From: Alnus glutinosa
Taxonomy: Eukaryota > Streptophyta > Magnoliopsida > Fagales > Betulaceae
Length of the DNA stretch: 64,000 bases
Assembly: GCF_958979055.1 (NCBI RefSeq)
Contig: NC_084888.1
Location: 2,436,001-2,500,000 of the forward strand
Reading direction: 5' to 3'
Positions 1-9,798 of this stretch are shown piece by piece. The position numbers and the translations under genes are program-made. The notes below the pieces were generated by a model that was not told where the DNA came from, ran no database searches, and was given only the letters and a program-made list of their open reading frames with translations. How positions within the stretch are numbered: position 1 is the first letter of the stretch; every line of letters starts with the position of its first letter.

Positions 1-808
1 AGAAAATAAGGCCAAGTTTGGTAAAAAAATTTGTTTCTCTTTTCTCTTTTCAATCCCTGAAAAACAATTTTTGGAATAGTTACAAGATGATTTTCTATGA
101 GATGTGTCCCCCACCAAACAATTTTCTAAACAAACCACAGGTCCACAACACTTAAATAAAAAATAAAATAATTTTTTTTTAGAAAACTTCATATAAGAAT
201 ATTTTGGAAAGACATGCTTATTTTTTTAGGCGTGGAGGCTAACTTGTTACTTATTACCAAAAAAAATAAAAAGATTTTATGCTTAACAAAAAAAAAAAGC
301 CGCCCCAGCAAAGGAGAGGGGGTGGCCACACGACTACCGCTGATTTTTTGGCTTTGTTTCTTTTAATTTTTTGAAGACAATTATCAGGTTTTTGCTTTTT
401 AAAAACTATAACAAACGAATTTTCTTCTGTGGATCCCACAGACAACACTTTTCAAATGTTGCCCCTACCGAAAACACTTCTCAATTTTCATATTTTCAAA
501 ACACAAAACCCAAAACACTTTTCAAAAACTTTACCAAACAAACACTAAGTTGTGCAGATTTTCAGGAAGTCGCTTTGGTTATTTTCCTCTTTCCTTCTTT
601 AACGGAGTTTTTCAAGAAATCAAGTAATGCATGATATTCTATAATAGTAGACGCTGTCAACATTACCTAAAACAACTACAGCACGCCTACTTACTAAAAA
701 CATACAGCACAGTTTTCAAAATCAGCAAGATCTTTATTAAAGCACAAAGCTACAAGTCAAAACACGCACCATTTAAATTTAATAGCAAAAGAAAATGAGC
801 CAACAAAC
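1..808. other. CSN1 intron 2 (part); degenerate inverted-repeat element
   Basis: No exon of CSN1 or any other gene is visible. An old MITE-like unit is suggested by AAGTTTGGTAAA near 15 and TTTACCAAACAAACAC near 531-546, which are inverted relative to each other; no clear target duplication was found. The rest is AT-rich filler. Confidence 0.4.
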
Positions 809-1504
809 CTTACGGGCAGCGAGCTTGTATTTCTTAGCCTCCAAGTGAGCCAATCCTGCAGCACAACGTAGTCTTGCAGCTGTAATTGGGTCAAGGGCTT
901 CCGGTGACTGTTCTGCTTTACTGACATAGCTTGTCACATGAGTGAATTGACCCATCTCAATGCTGACCAGAATTGCGCTCATACACATATGGATGATATG
1001 TTTCGATGTAGTGCAATAATCACGGGTGCGGACATAATTTTTAAAAGCATCCCCAAGTGCACCGTGAGCATAATAAAAATCTCCAAAATCATTGTATCCC
1101 ATTCTTATGCTTTCTTTGATCAAATTTGTCTGCCAATAAAGTAAATGGAGGAATGAGAGATCAGGGAAAGGGATACTTTGGAACAACAGAAAAAATGAGT
1201 AGCAAATTGATCTTACATTATGATGTTTGAACAAAACAGAAAGACTAGCCCATGGGTAAGAGCATTCACATCCGCCTATGCATCCTTGCATTCTATCTAA
1301 AATTTAGATAGTACCCCCCAAAACTACCCCACGCCTCATTATGCATCCTTAAGCTAAAATAAAAACGAGCTACAGTACCAACCTTCTCCAAACATTTTTT
1401 TTATTCACATGCTGCCTCTCTCTCTCTCTCTCGGAAAGCTTGGTGGCCACGAGCGGCAAGCACAAAGGCATTGGGACGGCGGCAAGCTTCAAAGAAGCCA
1501 TCTT

Positions 1505-1565
<61 letters not shown>

Positions 1566-4500
1566 AGAGAGAGCAAAGCTGATCATGAGAGAGAACGAAA
1601 GATTTGTTATAATAAAAAAATGAAAATAAAATTATTAAAAATATTATTTTAATAGAATAGATAAAGATTTAGAGAGTGAGATGTATGGTGTTTTTGAAAA
1701 TTGGGTAGCTAAAATATAAAAAGTGGGTCTTCTAGCTAAAATATAAAATGCGCGTCTTTTAGCTAAAATTTAAAAAGCGCATCTTTTAGCTAAAATTTAA
1801 ATGGAACTTTAGATAAGTGAATGTGAATTAGGGGTGTGCAGATCCACCGTGTACCGCCCACTGGCTATCACCGCACCGGCACCGAGCTGCCACCAACAAC
1901 CGGCGGCCGGTACAGTATTTCCCTACCGACGTTAGTAGGCGAAACAAAAAACTTGAAGTCAGTTTTCGAACTGATAAGAGTTTCATTTCTATCTTAAAAT
2001 AAAATAAAATAAAGAGTTAACGAAAATGACATCGTTTTGAACCTAATATATATTCATCGCATACCCCTCCCTCCCTCCCCCCCTTGCCCCACCCCCCCCC
2101 CCCCCTAAGTCTCTTGATCTCCTCGTTTGTCGTTGCTACCGGTGGTGTTAAGAGAGAAAACATGGGTTCCCAGAGACAGACAAAAGTAAAGAGAAGAAAA
2201 AGTCCTTGAAGCGGCAAGCGCAACATGTGGATACGAAAACCATCCTCAAGGGATCATGATTTATCTCAACGATTATATAGTTTTCAATCTGAATTGCTAT
2301 AATAGTTGATGCTTGTACTTTCTTCTCTCTCTCTCTCTCTCTTGCTAGAACTCTACAACTCACTGTCTCTTGCATAAACGGCACCCTCGGACCTTGTGAT
2401 GATGCTCTCGCAGCTCTGAAGGTTCAATATCTCTCCCATTTGGACCCTTCGATTTTTTCGCTAATTGTTTGAATTATGAATCTGGATTTTTCGTGATTTG
2501 ATTTGTATTCAAAGATTTTTCAATGTTGATTCTCCTTTTTTACATTGATTCTAAATTTGTTTTAACAATTTCTCGTGGCTTCGGTGGAGTACTTTCAATC
2601 TTTGATTTGATTTTCCGGTGGTTTTATCCCAAAAAAAAACAAAAAAAGACCCACTTCCACCGCCTACCGACTTGGCGGTGACGGTGGCAAGGCAAGATAG
2701 CCCTTGTCAGGATGAAGTCAGTGAAATTACCAACTTCAACAGGGCAATAGGCGAAATACTCCCTACTACCACCAATTCCACCGATACCCACCCCTAATGT
2801 GAATGCTCTAACAACCTCTCAGGTAGAGAGAGCATGTAATTTTAGCTTTCTTAACAACTGAGGGTTAACAAAAACTACAATGAGATCACATGCTAATATC
2901 CAAAGAATTGCTTAAAGGAAAAGCTCCTTCTGGACACCACCGTGTAATCGGCAACTAACAAGATTTACTTATGGTTGGTTTGGATACAGAGAAGAAAATT
3001 TATTCTTCTCTGAATCCAATTCTACCTTCAATGATGACTGGGACCCACGTACAGTGCGTGGGTCCCGCATTTACTTAATAAAATAATAATAATTTTTTTA
3101 AAAAAATAATAATAATAATTTTTTAAAATTTTTTTAAAAAAAATAATAACTTTTTTTTTAAAAAAAAAAAAAAGGCAGGGTGGCGCACTGCCACCCCCGA
3201 CACTTGGGGAAGGCCGCGCGGCCACCTTTAAATCTAGGGGTTGGCCTCGCGCCACCCCCTGAGGTTGCCGGGGGTGGCAGCGCGCCACCCCCAACCACTT
3301 GGGGAAGGCCGCGCGGCCTCCCCCGACAACTGGGGGTGGCCGCGCGGCCACCTTTAAATCTAGGGGTTGGCCTCGCGCCACCCCCTGAGGTTGCCGGGGG
3401 TGGCAGCGCGCCACCCCCAACCACTTGGGGAAGGCCGCGCGGCCTCCCCCGACCACTGGGGGTGGCCGCGCGGCCATCCCCGACCACTGGGGGTGGCCGC
3501 GCGCCTTCCCCAACCACTTGGGGAAGGCCGCGCGGCCTCCCCGACCACTGGGGGTGGCCGCGCGGCCACCCCTTGCTTCTATTTTTTATTTTTTTTTTAA
3601 TTTTGTTTTTTCTTTTAAAAAGAAAAATTATTTATTTTTTAATTAAATCATTATTATTTAAATCATTATTTCACATAACTTTTCACAATACCAATCATTA
3701 TACACAACTTTTCAAACTTCCAATCATTTCTTACCATTAAAAATAATATTTTCTAATCTAAAAATTCAACACCTAAACACAACTTTTTGCCTCGAAATTC
3801 GCAATTAGAATAAGAATTCAATTCTAATTCTAAAAATTCAATACCCAAACGAACCATTAATATTTGATATGCACAAGTGATTGATAAGTCAGGTGATCAC
3901 ACATCCATTTTGGTCTGAAGATGAAAAGTGAGCAGACTGTCAGCCTCTTGTAATAAATACGGTGGTTAGTGAGTTTTTTATGCTAGTAACATAAAACAAA
4001 ACCTCAAAGACAACATCCTGATACTAGATCTTATACTCCTCTATTACCCTGATATTTGTATTAGTTCACAAAAGTGCTACCTCTCTTTTCTTATATAATC
4101 TTGGCACTCCTCAATATCAACATCCAAAATCAAGCTAAGCTGAATTAGTGAACATGTTTCTTTAATGCAAACATTTTCTATCCTGAGCACGGCTGGACTT
4201 AAAGCTTAAAATGAGCCCCCAGAGACATATCATTAGGCAAACCAGGATTGATATAACACTATTATGCAGAAACACAAGCTAAACTTATTTAAATAACTCG
4301 GTTCAACTAATCCGGCATCTCAAATGAAGGAAAGCCACAACAAGGTTCTTAATACGCTTAATTCAACTGAGCCAAACATTTGTATAACCAGAGCTTATTG
4401 GGTGCTTATGCTTTCACTTTCTCAAGTTTGAAAAGATGAAAAATCTAAGGTTCAGATAAAATCATCTCACATTATTTTAACTTATTGGCAGCAAGTAAAG

Positions 4501-5576
4501 CATAAAGTAAGAACAGACCCCTATGAAATGCATACCATAAAGATTACTAGACAAACCCTGTTTAAATTTTGAGACTGTTCCAAATATATGTGTGTATATA
4601 TAAAGGAAAAGACCATGCTCATGGGCATTGAAGTTGCAGCTTTTAAAAATTACCTTATTCTGAACTAAAGGCACTTCCACTAAGAAATTAATAAGAACTT
4701 TACAAAAATTAGTAACCACATATACATTACGAAAAAAAAACATCAAGACTACATGTTTCCATACAACCGCACTTCAACTATACCATAAAATGCTTTACAA
4801 CGACAACACATCCTTCACCAATATAAGATGAGAACCTCATATCACTTCATTTTCTTTTTTTTTTATAAGTAAATATCACTTCATTTTCTATACACCTATC
4901 ACCAAGAAACATGCAGGGAAAAAACGGTAGAACATGAAATCAAATACACCACAAGCTAAATTGTGATAACAAGCAAAATTAAAACCCATTCAAATGTCAA
5001 TCCTATTAAAACCCTGTACATAAAAGTTTTCACTCTTGAGCTTTATCTAAACCCCAATAAAAATTCCCTGTTTACACATACACATAGAGAACAATATCTA
5101 CACTTATAGCACATCCATTCACACACAAATTCGTATTCAAACAATTCAATATGAGGAATAATACATGAAAGAATGGAATTATATACCCTATAGGCATTGA
5201 GCTCGTTCTCAAGCTTCTCCTTCTTCAGCTCGGCCCTGTGGTCGACAATATCGCACCAGCCGGAGTCCATCCCGTAGTCGGGCCCGAGCTTCCCGTCGAT
5301 CTTCTGGACGATCTCGCGGAAGAGCTGGGTGTTCTCGCCCTTCTTGATCTCGTCGTAGGCCATGCGCAGAGCCTCCACGCGCATCGCCGGGTGGCCCTCG
5401 CAGTGGTCCGCGATGAAAAGGAGCCGCATGATCTTCGTGCGACCCTGGTAGAGGCTCGCATAGGCCTCCACGTCCAGCTGCTCGCCGCTGCTTATGATCG
5501 GCCTGCTGCTCCGGATCAGGCTCCCCTCCTCGTCTCCCACGCCGCCGTTCGCGTGGATCTCGTCCTCAGGTTCCAT
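809..5576 (-). CDS. CSN1: COP9 signalosome complex subunit 1 (FUS6/COP11), 5' part; continues off the left edge
   Basis: CSN1 is the scaffold-like PCI subunit of the COP9 signalosome, the nuclear complex that removes NEDD8/RUB1 from cullins and represses photomorphogenesis in plants. Exon 1 is 5187-5576: ATG at 5576, residues 1-130, donor GT at 5186-5185. Exon 2 is 809-1129: residues 131-237, acceptor CAG at 1132-1130, donor GT at 808-807. The join reads NAYR then TNLIKESIRMGYNDFGDFYY, as in known plant CSN1. Other diagnostic stretches are GRTKIMRLLFIADHC, RMAYDEIKKGENTQLFREIV, TRDYCTTSKHIIHMCMSAIL and GLAHLEAKKYKLAARK, the Rpn7-type helical repeat domain. The family is about 440 aa, so the C-terminal half with the PCI domain must lie left of position 1. 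No frame break is seen. Intron 1 is unusually long (4057 bp) because transposons fill it. Exon 1 is GC-rich compared with its surroundings. Confidence 0.96.
1260..2808. mobile_element. Tourist-like (PIF/Harbinger) MITE, split by a nested hAT element
   Basis: The left end GAGCATTCACATCC at 1260 is inverted at the right end (…GTGAATGCTC, ending 2808). Both are flanked by TAA (1257-1259 and 2809-2811), the 3-bp target duplication of PIF/Harbinger elements. About 570 bp of this element remain once the nested hAT (1829-2796) and its 8-bp duplication are subtracted. The interior has long CT/GA microsatellites (about 1413-1430 and 1508-1562). It encodes no transposase. Confidence 0.7.
1829..2796. 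mobile_element. Non-autonomous hAT element with 8-bp target duplication
   Basis: The termini TAGGGGTG (1829) and CACCCCTA (ending 2796) are perfect short inverted repeats. They are flanked by the identical 8-bp direct repeat ATGTGAAT at 1821-1828 and 2797-2804, the hAT signature. The 968-bp body has no transposase ORF. Its ends carry GC-rich stretches (ccaccgtgtaccgccca region near 1852 and gcctaccgacttggcggtga near 2662), themselves roughly inverted. It was inserted into the Tourist-like MITE described at 1260-2808 and is therefore younger. Confidence 0.85.
2972..3856. mobile_element. PIF/Harbinger-like non-autonomous element with GC-rich tandem core
   Basis: The ends TGGTTGGTTTGGATAC and (inverted) TGGTTCGTTTGGGTAT match with few differences and are flanked by TTA at 2969-2971 and 3857-3859. 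The arms are AT-rich and contain near-palindromes such as agaagaaaatttattcttct. The core (about 3175-3575) is about 70% GC, built from ggccgcgcggcc palindromes and gggggtggc units. A 126-bp unit starting gccacctttaaatctagg is repeated in tandem at 3221 and 3347. No transposase is encoded. The open frames here come only from the GC-rich repeats. Confidence 0.65.
3221..3472. repeat. Two tandem copies of a 126-bp GC-rich unit
   Basis: Unit 1 (3221-3346) and unit 2 (3347-3472) are nearly identical. Shorter degenerate repeats of ccgcgcggcc and cactgggggtggc continue to about 3575. They form the core of the element at 2972-3856. Confidence 0.8.
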
Positions 5577-5599
5577 GCCGAGCGTGATTGCTGGGCTTG

Positions 5600-5651
5600 G
5601 GAATTAGGGTTAGGGTTAGGGTTTGCTCTGGAAATGGTTGAGAGTATAAGT

Positions 5652-5688
<37 letters not shown>

Positions 5689-5775
5689 CAGACGCCCGCC
5701 GTCTTTGTTCTTTTGCTCTCTGTGTCCAGCGGGGGCGGAAGGAGACGAATTTGGCACGTGCGGGATTTTATACGA
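5600..5775 (-). promoter_or_regulatory. CSN1 promoter and leader: TATA box, G-box, GA repeat, telo-box
   Basis: Read on the minus strand there is a TATAAAAT at 5772-5765, a CACGTG G-box core at 5760-5755, a GA run at about 5685-5653 and three telomere-like AACCCT units at about 5622-5602, all within 200 bp upstream of the CSN1 ATG. The spacing suits a transcription start near 5740, which would put the GA run and telo-box in the 5' leader. Telo-boxes are known in plant promoters and leaders of growth-related genes. The start site is inferred, not seen. Confidence 0.55.
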
Positions 5776-5826
5776 GTTATTTAAAGTTGTCGTTTCATTG
5801 TCCCGTCCGTTTTATTTTAGATAAAT

Positions 5827-6146
5827 GGAGAATTGTATCATTGATCCTACAGTCGGTCATAATTATTTTTTACTTATTGTGGTTTAAAAAGTTTGTAGGA
5901 GGTCCTTGTGATAAACAATAATTATAAATCAGCCCTTGAACACATTTTTCATCCAAAAATTAACAAACTTTGTTAGTCAGCCACGCCGCACCTAATAGGA
6001 AGCCGACACATCCCACCCCCTGCCACCTTTCGAGGTGGCCTTCATACCACTCCTAAAATTGTTTGCCACCCCCATTGGCTGAGGGTGGCCTAGCCTCCCC
6101 CAAACCTACTTGTAGCCACCTATTTGTTTTATTTATTTATTTTTAT

Positions 6147-6177
<31 letters not shown>

Positions 6178-6385
6178 TATATTATTTTTTTTATTGTAAT
6201 GAACACGTGTCAGCTACTTATTAGGTGTGACGTGGCTGACTAACGGAATCTGTTAACCTAATAGATGAAAAATTAGCCCAGATAGTGATTCATAATTATT
6301 GTTTATCACGATAACCTCCTATTAACTTTTATATGGAGTAAAAAATAATTATAGCCAACTCCAGGGGCCAGCAATACAATTATCC
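5827..6385. mobile_element. Long-inverted-repeat MITE, family member 1 (Mutator-like)
   Basis: The left arm (5827-5965) and right arm (6250-6385) are inverted copies: aattgtatcattgatcc on the left against aattgtattgctggcc on the other strand at the right, then a shared aataattat core and a gataaacaataattat block. Imperfect 9-bp flanks TTAGATAAA (5817-5825) and TTAAATCAA (6386-6394) could be a decayed target duplication. The centre is GC-rich (gccacccccattggctg, about 6067). The same family recurs at 9034-9553. Confidence 0.6.
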
Positions 6386-6447
6386 CTTAAATCAATACTA
6401 CTCCTACTCTCACAGTCTCATTTACTTTCAAGTGATCATTCTTTAAC

Positions 6448-6522
6448 CTGCCAATAAAAATTATCATTTGATGTAACATATATTTCATTTTTTATTTCAT
6501 CTAATGATAATTTTTACTGCCA
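6448..6522. repeat. Short fold-back at the broken end of gag
   Basis: AATAAAAATTATCATTTGAT near 6450 is inverted near 6521 (atctaatgataatttttact). This small MITE-like hairpin sits exactly where homology of the gypsy gag ends, so it probably marks the truncation breakpoint. Confidence 0.5.
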
Positions 6523-7913
6523 CGTCCATAGCAAGCATTTAATGTGATAAGTGCTGGTCGGTTGTTAGGTTCTCTATCACGATCCCGGGGACGTTCCATC
6601 CTTTCCATGGGCTCTTCCCGATATCTCTGCGGCTGGTTCCTCCATTCCTCGGGCTGGGGGTTCCGATCAAACCCAGGCGGACCTCGTTGACCTGCCAGGA
6701 AACGGACTAGCTTCCCGTTCCGAATAAACTTCTCGATTAAGGCCTGCAAGGACATGCAATTCTCTATGCTATGCCCGTTTGACTCATGGAAAGCGCAATA
6801 GTGGTCAGCGGTCCTCGGGTGGGGAGTTCCCACTATTTCCGCAGGTTTCTCGTACATGGGATCCACTTTAATCGCCGCCAGGACCTCTTCGATGGGCGCG
6901 TTGAGGGGGGTCCAGTTGTAATCCTGGAATTTCTTCTTCATCCCGGGCTCCGCTGCATCCTGCTTCTTGTGGAATTCCTTCTTTTTCTTCGGCTTGTCCC
7001 CCTGATTAGAGGTTTGGCCGATTCCTTTCCCGAGTAACGCTCGAAGAGTCTCTTCTTGGTTGATAAACTCGTTTGCCCTCTCCATGAACTCATGCAGATA
7101 ACGAGTCGGCTTCCGGGCGAGGTCAGCCATCAGCGGCGCATCTTTCCTAATCCCCTGATAAAGTGCCGAATGCACGAACTCTTCGGTGGGGCTCTCAGTG
7201 GTGAGCCTTGCTTGGTTGAAGCACTGGAGGAACTCCTTATGGGACTCATCTCGCCCTTGTTGTATCAACATCAAAGTGCATGCCGGCTTCTTTCTTATAA
7301 CTCCCGCCATGAATTGAGTTACGAACATTTTTCCGAATTCGTCAAAGTTTTGTATAGACTTCGGGGGAAGTCTTCTATACCAATCTCTGGCATTTCCCGA
7401 CAAGGTCAGTGGGAAGGCGCGGCACGCCACCTCATCAGGGGTCCCCTGCAATTCGAGGTGAGCGCGGTAGTTGTCCAAGTGCTCAACCGGGTCCTCCTGC
7501 CCGGTATAGGTCTGGATATCGGGGACTTTGAACTTCTCGGGGAGGAGGAACGAGGCCACCCGGTCAGCAAATGGGGAAGCCGACTTCTGGAGCAGATCTC
7601 CGGCTCTAGACGTGCTCTCGTTATGCTGGTGCTGTGCCGCTTCCGTCAGCAGGTCACACCTCTGCTCCAGCTTCTCAATAATCTCCTTGAGCTTTTTGTC
7701 CATCCTTTTCGACGTCCTGTTCTTCCGGGGTCTTTGATCCACGGCATTTTGATTCTTCTTTCTTTCTCTCCGTCCTCCTCGACTGCTCGGTTGCATTTCT
7801 TCGTCCTGCTCTTCTCCCCCGACAGGTTGCGGGGTTGCCGAGTTCGAATCTTCCACATGGTGCCGCTGCAGTTCGGCATTCTTTTTTTCCAACTCATACA
7901 TCTCCTTTTCCAT
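6501..7913 (-). pseudogene. Ty3/gypsy retrotransposon gag, truncated element
   Basis: The 470-codon open frame encodes a plant gypsy gag polyprotein, the structural protein that forms the retrotransposon particle. Seen features: a charged coiled-coil N-terminus (ELEKKNAELQ), then the retrotransposon gag domain at about residues 110-270 (FKVPDIQTYTGQEDPVEHL, FPLTLSGNARDWYRRLPPKS, FDEFGKMFVTQFMA, ESHKEFLQCFNQARL), then a basic tail and an RxRDRDRE-rich end. A CCHC zinc knuckle is not evident (HYCAFHESNGHSIENC, C-x3-H-x4-H-x4-C spacing, is a possible variant). The last few codons derive from the fold-back at 6448-6522. Protease, reverse transcriptase, RNase H and integrase are all missing, so the element cannot move by itself although gag itself is open. 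Confidence 0.88.
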
Positions 7914-8101
7914 ATGAGCTATTCTCTCATTAAGGATTTCCAGTGTGGGAGACGGTCTTGAGGAAGACTCTCCTCCCTAGGGGCGCTCTTTTATGCGATC
8001 CCCCAACGGGCCCCTCACCGCTTCCGACCTCGTAGTCACCATACCGGATGCACAGGTAAGCTTCGCAAGAGCCACGAGCGTTCCCACAGACGGCGCCAAA
8101 C

Positions 8102-8685
8102 TGTTGATGCTAATTCCGGTCGGTGACGCAGGAGCTGCCGCAGGTGGACTCGACCGACTGACCTGCAAAGACAAAGGACGCACAATGGGTTTCCCCAGCG
8201 GTCCTCCTCCGACGCCCAAATTAGATGAAGTATATTTTGAGTGAGAGGGAGAGAGAGTGAGAGGGAGAGTTAAGAACTTGTATCCAAAAACCCAAAAAAA
8301 CTCAATACCTGGATTTTTTTATTTATAGGCAGCTGCCCTCAAGGTTAGGTAGAAATATCCCGGTTTTTAGGGAACAATGACTCCCTGTGTGTGAGCAGGT
8401 CCTAAGTACACTCTTGACAGCGATGGGCATGTGGGCTCTTTAATGACGAAGCATGAGACTCCAGGAAATCCCAGATCTTCGGAGATTTAGCCACCTAATC
8501 GCTCTCCTTTATCAGTATCGTCATTATTACCACTTGTCGGTTAACGGAGCACCCGACACCTCCTGCTCAGACTGCACCGCTCGGGGCCTCACCATCCCAG
8601 AAAGGAGGCCTTATCGGTAGCGATGTATCCGACATCCCCCGCTCGGTCATAACCCTCCCCTCTCGGGAAGGTTATTTTATCAACA
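8102..8685 (-). mobile_element. 5' LTR of the truncated gypsy element, with tRNA-type primer site
   Basis: The 584-bp block begins TGTTGAT and ends ATCAACA, the TG…CA inverted ends of an LTR. On the minus strand it is followed after 3 bases by TGGCGCCGTCTGTGGGA (8098-8082), a primer-binding site of the TGGCGCC type, which I believe pairs with tRNA-Asp in Athila/Tat-like elements. The gag ATG is 185 bp downstream. No matching 3' LTR exists in the window. A GA-rich run lies at about 8240-8272. Confidence 0.8.
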
Positions 8686-9025
8686 ATATTCAAGAATGTT
8701 TTCTAGTTTTCAAACGATTTGCCAACAAAAACTATTTTATAGTTATTCATTGAAAAAAAAAAAAAAACACTGTTTTATAGTTTTTTGAAAATATTTTTGT
8801 TATCGAAAAGAGTTCGAAATGAAACATATTTCTTCAAATGCGGATAAAGTACTCTCCTATTCCTTAAAAAAAAGAAAAGTACCGTCCTATTTAATTCACA
8901 TCTGTACAAGATGTACTCACTAAAGTAACTCATTGCTGTAATTTTAAAGTTGTAGGTACCTTTATTGAAATTCTGGTAAAACATAGGGGTCAAACATGCC
9001 TTTTGGGACATTACTCTCCCCGTAT
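8686..9025. other. AT-rich spacer between gypsy LTR and MITE
   Basis: No gene or clear repeat boundary is seen; only short A/T runs such as the poly(A) at 8754-8767. Confidence 0.5.
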
Positions 9026-9033
9026 AAATTATA

Positions 9034-9553
9034 GAAATAATTGTACCATTGGTTCTTAGAGTTGTCATAAATTACAAATCACTCATTGTGGTACAAAAAG
9101 TTCATGGAGGGTCCTTGTGGTAAACTATAATTACGAATCACTTCCTGAACCCGTTTTTGTCCACCAAGTTAATAGATTTCGTTAGTTTGCTAAGTCATAC
9201 TCAGTAAGAAATTGACACGTGTCAATTACAATAAAAAATATAAATAAATAAAACTTAAATTTTTTTTTTTAAAAATAATAGAAAATTGCAAAAAGGTGGT
9301 TGCCGGGAGTGGCTTAACCACGTCTGGGGGGTGACGCACGACCTCCCCTAGGCCTGGGGTGGTCACGTGTTGGTTTCCTATTAGGTATGACATAACAAAC
9401 TAACAGAATTTATTAATTTGGTAGATGAAAAACAGGATCAGGAAGTGATTTGTAATTATAGTTTACTATAGGGGCCCTCAATAAATTTTTTGTACTATAA
9501 AAAATGATTTGTAATTTAGGCCAACTTAATGGACTAATGATATAATTATCGCT
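9034..9553. mobile_element. Long-inverted-repeat MITE, family member 2 (Mutator-like)
   Basis: The arms (about 9034-9180 and 9420-9553) are long inverted repeats: aaattacaaatcact and caaaaagttcatggaggg on the left pair with atgatttgtaattta and ggggccctcaataaattttttg on the right. AAATTATA flanks both ends (9026-9033 and 9554-9561), an 8-9 bp target duplication. The GC-rich centre (gccgggagtggcttaacc, about 9302) parallels member 1 at 5827-6385. There is no coding capacity. Confidence 0.7.
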
Positions 9554-9680
9554 AAATTATAATCCTAAAAAGAGCGCCGCGTAGTCATGGACTCATTGCT
9601 GTAATGCACTCTCTGGTGAGAAAATCGAACAAAAAGAAAAAGTAAAAGCGCGCAATCCCGTTGTGCTTCCCTTAATTACG

Positions 9681-9766
9681 TATAAATACCATTGTATACC
9701 TTTTAAGTCCCAGAGAATACTCACTCACTCTCACTCACTCACTCTCTCTCTTTCTTTCTCTGTTCA
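9681..9766 (+). promoter_or_regulatory. TATA box and CT-rich leader of the UBX gene
   Basis: TATAAATA at 9681-9688 lies 111 bp before the ATG at 9799. It is followed by a CT-rich tract (about 9718-9766) typical of plant 5' leaders. A start of transcription near 9715 is inferred from spacing. Confidence 0.5.
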
Positions 9767-9798
9767 TTTTTTTTTTTTTTTTCTTACAATTGACGGCA

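Noticed and set aside
1370..1586. Leu-Ser and Arg-Glu repeat proteins
   Set aside because: Pure translation of CT/GA microsatellites. The same holds at 5643, 21911, 28580 and 54523.
3028..3740. Several overlapping Pro/Arg/Gly-rich open frames on both strands
   Set aside because: They are by-products of the GC-rich tandem repeat; all frames are open together and none has splice partners or a known domain.
5600..5625. Interstitial telomere
   Set aside because: Only three units in a gene leader, typical of a telo-box; the two copies near 27,915 and 29,004 are part of LTRs.
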